Part shown: piece by piece, positions 45,129-54,900 of the stretch
Layout of the letters: every line of letters begins with the position of its first letter
Numbering within the stretch: position 1 is the first letter of the stretch
Assembly (NCBI GenBank): GCA_963575745.1
Contig: CAUYUJ010014767.1
Coordinates: 302,196-366,195, forward strand
DNA: 64,000 bases
Reading direction: 5' to 3'
Source of the DNA: Prorocentrum cordatum
Lineage: Eukaryota > Sar > Dinophyceae > Prorocentrales > Prorocentraceae
Made by a program: the position numbers and the translations under genes
Notes under the pieces: generated by a model
The model's input: the letters and a program-made list of their open reading frames with translations, nothing else
What the model was told of the DNA's origin: nothing
Database searches by the model: none

Positions 45129-45870
45129 GTTAGAGCTCCCAGGGAGCTCTAACATGGTATGTTACAGCTCCAGGGAGCTCTAACATGTTATGTTAGAGCT
45201 CCCAGGGAGCTCTAACATGGCATGTTAGAGCTCCGGGAGCTCTAACATGCATGTTAGAGCCCTGGAGCTCTAACATGCTATGTTAGAGCTCCCGTGGAAC
45301 TCTACCATGGCATGTTAGATCTCCCATGGAGCTCTAACATGCTATGTTAGAGCTCCCACGGAGCTGTAACACACGATGTTAGAGCCCCCAGGCAGCTCTA
45401 ACATCCCACTCAACCGTTGCGCAACATTGGACGGTTAAGGGGCGGCGGCGGCGGCGGGTAGAGAGCTCCCAGGGAGCTCTAACATGGCATGTTAGAGCTC
45501 CCAGCTCTAAGGTTAGAGCTCCCAGGGAGCTCTACATGGCATGTTAGAGCTCCCACGGAGCTCTAACATAGCATGTTAGAGTATGTTAGAGCTCCCTGGG
45601 GGCTCTAACATCGTATGTTACAGCTCCGTGGGAGCTTTAACATAGCATGTTAGAGCTCCGTGGGCGATCTAACATGCCATGGTAGAGTTCCACGGGAGCT
45701 CTAACATAGCATGTTAGAGCTCCACGGGAGCTCTAACATCCTATGTTAGAGCTCCCAGGGAGATCTAACATAGCTTGTTCGAGCTCCCTGAAGCTCTAAC
45801 ATACCATGTTAGAGCTCCCTGGGAGTTCTAACATGCCATGTTAGAGCTCCCTGGGAGCTCTACCATGTGA
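45129..45870. repeat. GAGCTC palindrome array, block 3
   Basis: Begins GGGTAGGTTAGAGCTCC, the mirror of the block-2 CTAACCTACCC junction. One short TTAACCGTTGCGCAA/(GGC)n remnant is included at 45410-45460. Confidence 0.95.
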
Positions 45871-45986
45871 GGGAACTCGATCAACGAAGGGGGATCCCTC
45901 ATATCGCCCTGCCCCTCGGGAACCCACAAAATAGCCTCCTGGACCCCTCTTGGTTCCATTTATCAGATCACCCAGCTTTCCTGTAG
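45871..45986. other. Presumed intron end upstream of copy B
   Basis: From 45953 (TTCCATTTATCAGATCACCC) to the CTGTAG acceptor the sequence matches 40750-40783 of copy A. Confidence 0.6.
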
Positions 45987-46823
45987 CGCAAGCACCTCGG
46001 CTCAAGGCATTTCTTGCAGCGCCTGCAGGCTGCCACGCCAGAAATGGGGGCCAGCGCAGGGGGGCCTGGCCCATGTCCAGAAACCGTCATCATGGACCCT
46101 GACACTGGACCCATTGATGCGCCATGGCTACAAGTTCGCGAGTACGTTTCGAAGACGAGTGGAGCACCTAAGGAGCCCAGGTGGTTTTGTTTACCGTGCG
46201 AGAAATGGGCAGCCCCGACGCACCAGATTTCGGCGGACCACATCAAGAATGTAAAGAATAAGCATCTCTGGTGGCATAATGCTTGTCCACAGGGTTCTGA
46301 TGAGGAGAAGGCCGCATGGTGCTCTAAGATCATGAACGCTGTTGTGCTCCACTCGAGCTACGCCCCGAAGCGGAAATACGATGAAGCGGATGACTGGAGG
46401 CCGTCGAAGAAGCCCAAGCTCAAGAGCAGAGAGAGTAGAGAACAATGGCAAAGTGAAGGCCCTCAGCAAGAAGCTGGAACAGCTGCAGGAGAGAACACCT
46501 GGAAAAGCTGGAACAGCTCAAGAGCTGCGCCATCAGGAGCTGCAACAGCAGGAGCTGCAACAGCAGGAGCACAGCAGTGGCAGCAGAAGCTTACGCAGCA
46601 GCAGCAGCAGGACGGGCTAACCACTGTTATCACCACGATGCTCAATTTCTTGACCAACGCTGCTCCAAACCTTATGGCACAGAACATGGACGAGCAGATG
46701 GCTCAGATTCTGGACCTCCTGCGGGCACAGGGACAGGCGCTCCAGGACCTGCGGGAGAAAGCCGAGGAGCTCGATCAGAAAGTGGAGGAGCTCAAGCAGC
46801 AGGACAAGCAGCAGGACCAGTGA
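45987..46823 (+). CDS. Zinc-finger / coiled-coil protein, copy B (5' exon missing)
   Basis: Direct-repeat paralogue of 40784-41629, about 80% identical by eye. The same half-finger start (RKHLGSRHFLQRLQAA), full finger (WFCLPCEKW..H....H), poly-Gln and C-terminal coiled coil ending KQQDKQQDQ are kept, as are the acceptor and stop. Differences include several substitutions in the basic linker, a 4-residue insertion (PNLM) and a shorter coiled coil. Since both frames stay open while synonymous sites differ, both copies look constrained. Four GCTGNAACAGC words lie inside. The duplicated segment starts within the presumed intron, so each copy lacks its first exon here. Confidence 0.65.
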   Translation, partial: RKHLGSRHFLQRLQAATPEMGASAGGPGPCPETVIMDPDTGPIDAPWLQVREYVSKTSGAPKEPRWFCLPCEKWAAPTHQISADHIKNVKNKHLWWHNACPQGSDEEKAAWCSKIMNAVVLHSSYAPKRKYDEADDWRPSKKPKLKSRESREQWQSEGPQQEAGTAAGENTWKSWNSSRAAPSGAATAGAATAGAQQWQQKLTQQQQQDGLTTVITTMLNFLTNAAPNLMAQNMDEQMAQILDLLRAQGQALQDLREKAEELDQKVEELKQQDKQQDQ

Positions 46824-46959
46824 GCTCAGCAGCAGGACAAGTGACCTCGCACTGGCGTCTGGTAGCCGATGTCGGAGGCGTGCAGCCTGGCTCGCGTGCT
46901 GGCTCCTTCGCCGCGCTCGCGCGGTGCGCCCGTGCAGCGGGCCAACGAATGCGAAATAA

Positions 46960-47122
46960 TAACAGATTTATGGGGTTCTGCATCTAGTAAGACTGAACAA
47001 ATGAGTGTGTTGAAGATTGGGATCTCCTCTTGATGCCCTGAGGGGCGAGGAACTTCTGGCAATCTCTCTTGAGGCCCTGTGGGGAGATAGAATTTCTGGG
47101 ACCTCCTCTTGAGGCCCTCAGG
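46960..47122 (+). repeat. 3' box, copy B
   Basis: Matches 41755-41880 and extends with a second GGGACCTCCTCTTGAGGCCC repeat. Nearly identical to 51466-51650. Confidence 0.8.
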
Positions 47123-47450
47123 GTAGTTAGATGATGTTAGAGCTCCAGGGAGCTGTAACATGGCATGTTAGAGATCCAACGGAGCTCTGTCATAGCATGT
47201 TAGTTTATGTTAGAATTCCCTGGGAGCTCTAACATAGCGTGTTACATGATGTGAGAGTTCCCTGGGGGCTCTAACATCGTATGTTAGAGCTCCAAGGGAG
47301 CTCTTACATAGCATTTTAGATTATGTTAGAGCTCCATGGGAGCTCTACCATCGTATGTTAGAGCTCCGTGGGAGCTCTAACATGTCATGTTCGAGCTCCC
47401 TGGGAGCTCTGACATCGCATGTTAGAGCTCCGTGGGGGCTCGGACATGTC
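47123..47450. repeat. GAGCTC palindrome array, block 4
   Basis: Degenerate arms TGTTAGAGCTCC / GGAGCTCTAACA, ending at GGGGGCTCGGACATGTCAGA. Confidence 0.9.
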
Positions 47451-47455
47451 AGAAC

Positions 47456-47630
47456 AGATGCCAGATAAAGAAACCAAATTACCATGATAGGCCAATCTAC
47501 CATCAGAAACCCAGCTACCATAAGAAACCAAACTACCATGATAAGCCACGCTACCCTAGGAAACCCAGCTACCATAAGAAACCAAACAACCATAAGAAAC
47601 CAAGCTACCATACGAAGAAGGATGACCGAG
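47456..47630 (+). repeat. 15-bp coding-type repeat, Tyr-His-x-Lys-Pro
   Basis: CATAAGAAACCAAGCTAC-type words repeat every 15 bases about eleven times (e.g. 47491, 47521, 47566, 47596). One frame reads YHKKPSYHKKPNYHDKP. The frame is open from an alternative start at 47432 to 47692, but no intact gene start or domain is evident. It could be an exon of a repeat protein or a minisatellite. Confidence 0.6.
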
Positions 47631-47975
47631 TGACCTCACGCGGGCCGCTGCCTGCGGCAGTAGCTTCTCACACGGGTAGCGTTGTCGTATAAGTCTTCTC
47701 ACAGCGGCGTGCCGCCGCGTTCCCTTGTCACAGTCCCCATCAGGCTTCTCGCAGCAGCCTCGCGCAATTATGCTGAGGCCTTCCTGTGCTGGCTCATCCT
47801 TGGGTCCCCCAGTAGGCTCTTCCAATGCTCATCCTGACCCTGGCCTGAAGTATCCACAACCGCTCTGGAGTCTTCCAGTATCCTGGCCCGCACCATCTGG
47901 TTGTACGTAGTCTCGCTTGGCTCGAGAAGTGGTTGGCGAGTTTGCTCTATCGAGGGCCTGCCGCCTTTCTTCCCG

Positions 47976-48246
47976 ATGGCACCGAAGGTCTTGAACCTCC
48001 GTGGCAAGAGCGAAATCGCGGTATACCGCGCTCACGGCCAAAAATCGATCTCCCCTCAGGCGCTGACGAAGAGGATATCGGTTGGGAGCGGCGCCAACTT
48101 GGATGCCACGGCGGCCATGCTTCAATCGCTGGCCATAGCACTCATTACGGAGCTCAACGAGAAGCGTGTCTTCATATTGCCAGAAGTGGGTACTTTCTCA
48201 GTGAAGAGCTCGCAAGCACGGGACGGATACATGATGCAAGTCGGCG
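47976..48246 (+). CDS. HU-type histone-like protein, first exon
   Basis: ATG at 47976 starts MAPKVLNLRGKSEIAVY, the MAPK-type N-terminus common to dinoflagellate histone-like proteins. Residues ~30-80 read LTKRISVGSGANLDATAA, MLQSLAIALITELNEKRVF and ILPEVGTFSVKSSQARDG, which fits the HU fold: two helices, then the beta strand with GTF-x-V. HU-like proteins bind DNA non-specifically and replace or supplement histones in dinoflagellate chromatin (family knowledge). At 48247 GTGCGTGG could be a donor; after it the frame runs into (TCC)n and unlikely protein, so the C-terminal arm would be in a later exon not identified. It lies between two palindrome blocks. Confidence 0.5.
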
Positions 48247-48688
48247 GTGCGTGGAGGGCGGTGACGCCCTCCTCCTCCTCCTCCCCCTTCTCGTCCTCCT
48301 CCTCCTCCCCACCTTCTAGCCCTAATTCAAAAGTCCCTGAATCCCCTCTGCCCCTGATCCCCGACCACGCCCCAGGGGGCAAGGCCGCCCCGCGAGGGCG
48401 GGGGGGGCCGCGCCCTATTCATGTTTCATCTTGGTCGAAGACAGGGCCCCACCCCCAAGTTTCACCGTGGTCGAAGACAGGGCCCCACCCCTGTGCCCCC
48501 GCCTTTCAAGGGGGAAGCCCTCGTTCTCGAGGTCGAGGACAGGGCAGCGGTGCGTAAGAGAGTGCCGCCGCGTTCGGACATGTTTCCTTATGTGCGCTTA
48601 AAAGGAGGGGGGTGGGGCGCCGATGGGACGACGACGACGACGACAACGATGACGACGACGACGACGACGACGGCGGGGGGGCGGCTCG
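48247..48688. other. Presumed intron or 3' flank; (TCC)n and (GAC)n tracts
   Basis: Contains (TCC)n 48270-48305, a duplicated GTCGAAGACAGGGCCCCACC (about 48433 and 48471) and (GAC)n 48628-48672. No second HU exon recognised. Confidence 0.45.
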
Positions 48689-49400
48689 ATGGGAGCTCTA
48701 ACATGCTATGCTAGAGCTCCCATCGAGCTCTAACATAGCATGTTAGAGTTCACAACCCTCACATCGAAATCTAACATAGCACGTTAGAGCTCCCAAGGAG
48801 CTCTTACATAGCATGTTAGAGTTCCATGGGAGCTCTAACATGCCGTGATAGAGCTCCAAGGGATCTCTAACATCCTATGTTAGAGCTCAAGGCTAACATA
48901 CCATGTTAGAACTCCCTGGGAGCTCTAACATGCCATGTTAGAGCTCCCACGGGGCTCTAACATACCATGTTAGAGCTCCCAGGGAGCTCTAACATACTCG
49001 AACATGCTATGCTAGAGCTCCGTTGGAGCTCGAACAAGCCATCTTAGAGCTCCCTGGGAGCTCTAACATAGCATGTTAGAGCATGTTAGAGCTCCCACGG
49101 AGCTCTAACATACCATGTTAGAGCTCCCATGGAGCATACTATGTTAAAGCTCCGTCGGAGCCCGGTATGTTAGAGCTCCCAGGGAGCTCTTACATAGCAT
49201 GTTAGAGCTCCCTGGGAGCTCTAACATGCTAGCTATGTTAGATCTCCCTGGTAGATCTAACCTACCCGCCGCCGCCGCCGCCGCCTCAGAGCTCCCACGG
49301 AGCTCTAGCATGCGATGTTAGAGCTCCCAGGGAGCTCTAACATAATCTAACATGTTATGTTAGAGCTCCATTGGAGCTCTAACATGCGATGTTAGAGCTC
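48689..49400. repeat. GAGCTC palindrome array, block 5
   Basis: Same arms; includes CTAACCTACCC(GCC)n at 49258-49285, the same junction as in block 2. Confidence 0.95.
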
Positions 49401-50237
49401 CGGCGCGGCTCTGGTCCGCTTCCTGGCGCCGCTTCGGAAACACACAGCGCCCCCCTATCCCGCGTCGCGTCCGCGAGGGGCCGACCAGTGGACCAGGGGT
49501 GATGCGGATGGGGATTGCGGATGAGTCCGGCGGACGAGGAGTCCTCGGGCCTGAGGCGGCCTCAGCGGGGCGTGGGTGGAGGAGGAGTAGAGGAGCAGTG
49601 GGGGGCCCAGTGGGGGGGGATGAGCAAGGGGGGGCACCGTGCAAATCCCGGAAGGACCCAATTGCCAAATTGCAAGGCCCCTCCTCCCCATTCTCTCTGC
49701 CTCTCTCCTCTTCCTGCCCCTCCGCCGCCCGCTCCCTTGTCGCCCTCGCCTCCTCATTCCTCATGCCCCCCGCCCCTGCCCCACCACTCCCCTCATCCGA
49801 GGTCCGAGGTCCGAGGGCTCCCCAGGGTCGGACTCCTTCTCAAAATCCTCATCATCTTCACCCTGATCATCCTGATCCTCATCCTAATCCTCCTCCTCCT
49901 TGCTGGGACCCTCTCGCACTTCACACTTCGGATTCTCGGGCCCTGGCTGTCGACCCCCGTCGGGAGGGCCGAGTGGTCGAGGGGCCTCCCGACGGAGGGC
50001 CCTCGCAGATGAGTCATCGCGCGGCGCCCCCCGACGGTCCGACGGTCTCCCTCGTGGCCGGTGGCCCATGGCCCGTGACCCGTCGTCGTCGTCACCGTCC
50101 GTCGGCGTCGCTGCCTCAGCCTCAGCCGTCTGCAGTGCGAAGGTCCAGTGTTTCGGCTGTGCTCCTCCTCAGCCTGAGCAGGCGACCCCCCCCCCGCCTC
50201 GGACTCAGGCGTCGACGCGGCGTCGACGCTCGCCGCG
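49401..50237. other. GC-rich stretch without a supportable gene
   Basis: Open frames on both strands are Arg/Pro/Ser-rich and overlap heavily. ATCCTCATC-type repeats at 49850-49890. Confidence 0.35.
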
Positions 50238-50930
50238 ATGGCCGCGATGGCAGCATCCGGGCCGTCGACGACGATTCACATCCAGCTCCAGCTTCGTGTG
50301 ACCATCAATGGAGATGGAGTCGTGGTGGGCGGTGTGACCATCAATGGAGATGGAGTCGTGGTGGGCGGCGGCGGCGACGACCAGCGCGCCCCGGGGGCCG
50401 CCGCCGTGTTCCAGCATGCGGTTCATGTGCCAGCTGCTGGTGGTGGTGGCGCTGCGGCCGCAGGCCCTGTGGGCGCCGCTGCAGCTCCGGGTGGCGCCGG
50501 GGCCGCGCTCCCACTCCCACCCCCAGCACTTCCTGTCGCTGCCGCTGGGCAGCCTCCTCCTGTCGCTGTGCAGCCTGGGCAGCCTGGGCTGCCTCCACCG
50601 GCACCAGCGGGGCAAGCCTTGGAGGTGCCCGAGGGGTCTGAGGCCAACGACTTCGGCTGGCCAGCCACTGCGCCGTGGATCGCACCGCACTTCCGCCGGA
50701 TCTTGCCCCTCGCGGCTGGCGCGCTCGGGTACCACAGCAGCCGCGTGATGGCCCGCTATCGCAGCGTTGACATCTGCACCGTATGCGGCGGCTTCTCTGA
50801 GCGTGTATGTTCCAGGAAGCTCTGCGCGCCCTGTTCAGGGATCCGCAGTGATCACTATGGCAGGCGCAACCTTCTTCACATGCGCGTCGGCCACCACCCC
50901 AAAACTAACCGCGATTTTGCGGGCTGCTAG
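50238..50930 (+). CDS. Protein with C-terminal Cys-rich module, 230 aa
   Basis: The N-terminal 150 residues are low-complexity (a repeated VTINGDGVVVGG, then Ala/Gly/Pro-rich). The C-terminal ~80 residues have real character: DICTVCGGFSERVC..KLCAPC (Cys-x2-Cys..Cys..Cys-x2-Cys, a likely Zn site) followed by YGRRNLLHMRVGHHPKTNRD. Similar Cys-pair modules ending in a basic R.G.HP segment recur in dinoflagellate proteins as I remember them, with no known function. TAG stop at 50928. The start ATG is chosen as the first in frame; the true protein may start later or be the last exon of a longer gene. Confidence 0.5.
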   Translation: MAAMAASGPSTTIHIQLQLRVTINGDGVVVGGVTINGDGVVVGGGGDDQRAPGAAAVFQHAVHVPAAGGGGAAAAGPVGAAAAPGGAGAALPLPPPALPVAAAGQPPPVAVQPGQPGLPPPAPAGQALEVPEGSEANDFGWPATAPWIAPHFRRILPLAAGALGYHSSRVMARYRSVDICTVCGGFSERVCSRKLCAPCSGIRSDHYGRRNLLHMRVGHHPKTNRDFAGC

Positions 50931-51465
50931 CGTGGTGAGGGCCCGCCACGCGCCGCGCGTTGGAGTAGATGGGGGGAGGGGGGGGGGGAGATGGGGGCGA
51001 GGCGATATGATCAGAGATTTTGACGACCGCGACGACGACCGTGACGACGACGACGACGCGACGACGACCCGACCCGACTCGCCCTTAATCCTTAGGCCTC
51101 ATCTGCATTCTGTGCCCTGCAGGACGCCGCCCCCGCGGCTGCTTCTTTCGGTCCGTCGGCCCGATGCCGCGCGCGCGCTCTGCCGGGCCTCGCGAGGCCG
51201 TGCGAGCTGCAGCATGCGCGCCGTCTCATCCCCCGTCCCGCAGCGCGCCCCCCCCCCCCACTGGCACCACTGGACGTTTGCGCAAGTGTCGGGCTTATGC
51301 CGATCGGATCAACGCCCCATGGCTCCAGGGCCCCCCAGCCCCCCGACTACATGAATTATCCGACGCTGTCCGCCGCGAGGGCGGGGGGGGGGGGGGCGCG
51401 CTGTAGCTGTTCTCTGTTCTAGCGGCTAGCGCAGTCAGTCGAAACCTTCGGCCTGGCAGCGAATC
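50931..51465. other. No firm gene; weak exon candidate 51122-51406
   Basis: A CCCTGCAG acceptor-like site at 51122 precedes an Arg/Ala/Pro frame ending in ADRINAPWLQG. (GAC)n at 51020-51075. Not strong enough to call. Confidence 0.3.
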
Positions 51466-51650
51466 TCGAAAGAATAACAGATTTATGGGGTTCTGGATCT
51501 ACTAGGACTCAAAAAATGAGTGCGTTGAAGATTGGGATCTCCTCTTGACGCCCTGAGGGGCGAGGAATTTCTGGCAATCTCTCTTGAGGCCCTGTGGGGA
51601 GATAGAATTTCTGGGATCTCCTCTTGAGGCCCTTAGGGTAGTTAGAATTT
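51466..51650 (+). repeat. 3' box, copy C (orphan)
   Basis: Nearly identical to 46960-47122, but no zinc-finger gene copy precedes it. It shows that a third unit of the tandem array was lost or rearranged. Confidence 0.8.
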
Positions 51651-51997
51651 CTTGGTGCCGTTGGGGTCTTGCAAAATCTCTGGGCCCACCCATCAAGAGC
51701 TGGTAGGCCATCTGGGGAGAACTCGACAGGCTCTTGGCGCCCTCGCTCGCTGAAAATGCATTAATCTTCGCATTGCTTCGAGGGAATGGGCGACTTCCGA
51801 CATCCGTGAGTTCGTCTAGAATTGGTTGCGGCTATTTTCGCTCTGCTTCCTATCCGCCCTCTGGACGTTCCATCGGCTACAACGGCCCCTCTTCTTCCAT
51901 TGCCCAATTCCATTCCCACCGCGGCTCCAGCCCGACCTGCAACAGGCGCGCGAGGTGGAACGGCCAGCCCGCAGCTGAACCAGCCCGCCTGAGCGCG

Positions 51998-54900
51998 ATG
52001 AGCGGCGCCGCGGCGCAGCCGTTCAAGGACTTCTGGGCCGACAAGGTTTTCCCCCTCATCGAGACTGACTTCAAACGGCTTCTCAAGACCATGCCGAAGC
52101 GCGTCGCCGAGAGGGCCGCGCAGGCGAAGAGGGAGAAGCCAGACAAGTCGCAGGAGGACCAGTCGAAGAAGACCTCGAAGAAGGACAGCAAGGAGAGGAC
52201 TCCATTGCAGGAGAAGCTCGCCAAGATCATCGAAGAGTGTAACGAGAAGGGCGAGCGCAGGAATGCCTATCTGAACCTGGCGTATACGGCGCCCATCGAC
52301 AACAGTTTCCTGGAGGAGAATATCACGGTGGGCAAGGTGGAGAACGTGGCTGCGGACATGTTCATGCGGAACGTGCCGACGGACGACGCGGCTGAAACAG
52401 CGAACGACTCTCACGAGGGCGCTGGCGACGTCGAGTGCACAGCCCAGGGTAACCCACAGCGGCGCATCGTGGAGACGCTAAGCCAGGTCAAGTGTGGCAG
52501 GCGTTGGAACATCCCGAAGCAGGTTGAGAAAGGGTTCGAGATCCCCATCATGATCACCAACGTGAACCAGACCGCTGTGCCCGAGATCGGCAAGTTCAAG
52601 CTTTTGGGCAGTGACGTCGTGGTCAACGCTGTCTGGCTGGCCTACTACTGGGCGAAAGAGGAGGGCAACAGGCAGGCCGTAGAAGCGGTGGAGGACTTGA
52701 TTCTGGATTGGCCCTTCGATTTCGTGCAGATCCTGGGGCGCACGGCTGAGGTGGTCGAGGAGAACAAGTTCAAGTGGTCTGTCAACCAGAGATCGCTCAC
52801 CGAGCGCCTGCGCGATTTCCTCGGGCTCGAGAACCAGAAACTCCTGCGCATCGTGGCACGTGCGGCGGAAATCTTGAAGAGCGGCGGGCCAGCTGGCGGG
52901 GACCCCTCGGCAGAGAAGGTGCAGGCGTGGTTGGAGAAAACCACGAAGTGGGGACTTTTGCACTGCCCCAACCTGAGGACCGTCAAGACGCACATGGTCA
53001 ACTGGCTCGCTCTCGACAAGTGCCCCGGGGCATTGCTGCTTTTGGATGCCGCCGTGAACCGTTGGGGGCGAGACAATTTGCTGGACAGGCCCACGCAGCT
53101 TGGGGCGATCATCGCGAAGACAGACGCTACCTCGCTGGGGTACGTCTTGGAAAGCCTGTACACGCGGATGTGGCGGAAGAGCGTGAAGGACCCGTACGGC
53201 GCCTCCACCATCAGCCAGGCAGTTGGCCAGATCTTGTGGGCGAAGAAATACGTGGCGAACTTTCTGAAACAGTGCCCAGACTTGTTCAGAGGGAGCACTG
53301 GCTGCAACAGCACTGAAACAACAGACGCACAGGAGAACGCCGCCGAGAGAAAAGTCATGGTCATGGCGAGGCAATACCTCGACTCGCCGCTCAAGTTCTT
53401 CGAGAAGACTGAGGGGCCTGACAAGGGCCCGACCTGGGTGCAGTCACTGCCGACCGAGGCGCTGCGCCTGGCGATGAAACACTTCCTCGAAATAGGCCAG
53501 GACTTCTACGAGCAGGAGATCTCTGGCGCCCTCGCCCAGCCGTGCGCCGAGCGCTACAACGTGGACAAGTTCCACAGGAGCGTGCGAGTGACCAAGAGGT
53601 TCTTCGAGAAGTTCCAAATCGCGTACGACTCCCTCGTGGGAAACCCCCAGGAACCGTCAGAGCAAAAGCCTGCAGACAGCGACGCGGTCGGTGCTGCAAC
53701 AGCGGGCGGTGCTGGAACAGCGGAGGCGGCCTCCGAGGACAAGAAGAATATCGACGTCTCCCCGAGCGACGTGAATAACTTCAAGGCGCTGTGCGAGCAG
53801 CAGTGCTCTAGCCAGCTGGATACGCGGGTCGTCGTGATCACGGCGGAGGGCAGCGCCATGGATATCAACGCTTCGGTTACTAAGAAACGCCTATACCAGA
53901 ACCTCACAGATAATGCATCAGTGATGGGCTTCTACGATGTCAAGAATGCGAAGATGTGCTGCGTCTTCGAGGGGCAAGGCCTCGCGCGCCGTGAGCCCGC
54001 GCTGGACGTGTTGGATTTCACGCGCTACCTGAAGTCCCTGGACCCGCTGATGGTCGGTGGACGGGACGTGCTGTGGGTGCTGACGGGCCGCTCGCAGTCG
54101 AACCTCCCGAAGTTCCAGAAGATCCTCGCCGCAAACAAGTTCCGCACGGTCACATGCCACCTCGCCTACACGAAGCAGATGCAGCAGTACGGCCACTTCC
54201 AGAGGCAGCGAGGCCTGGCGAACTCGCGCTCGCACGAGGTCATGTTGCTCTGCTACGAGGGCAGGAAGCCGATGCAAATGGCCAAGATCAGGCAGTTCGT
54301 GGACGCGGGCAGCTCCCTCTTCAACGAAGTGGTGAGGAAGGTGCCTGTCCTGCCGCAGAAGAGCCACGCCCTCGTGCCCAAGCAGGTTCGGGAGACCAGC
54401 TTGGCCAGCATGGTCGGCCAGTGCGTCACCGAGGTGGAGGCCGAGGAGCGAGAGAAGCTGGGGTACTGCCAGCCTCTCCAGGAGGACGAGGGCGCTGATT
54501 GTGGCGCCGAGGCGCGCGACGAAGCTGCAACAGCCGTCCGCCCCGAGAAGGCCCTCGTGACTGCGGCCGTGAAGAAGCGGAAGCTCTACCGCCAGCTCAC
54601 GGGGACGGAGGTGCCGTGGTTCCCGCGCGACAGCGACATCGAGCTGCCACGAGGCGGGGAAGCCCAGGTGGGTGTACTTCGGCACGCCTGCGGGCGGCGC
54701 AGGCATGCACGGCTGCATCGAGAGCGGGTGCAGTGTGTTGGCCTTGACTTTCGACGACCACCACGCGAAGGTGCTCAGGCCGTTTCTCGTGGAGCGCGCC
54801 GTCGAGGCCATGCTCGGGAGCAGCAGCGCCGTGGTGTTCGTGAACGAGGACCTGCTTGCAGCTCTGTGCAGTTGCGCCTGACAAAGGAGGACCCGAAGGA

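Noticed and set aside
41881-49400. CRISPR array
   Set aside because: Repeats are palindromic arms in alternating orientation with 3-8-base joints, not direct repeats with unique ~30-base spacers; the context is eukaryotic.
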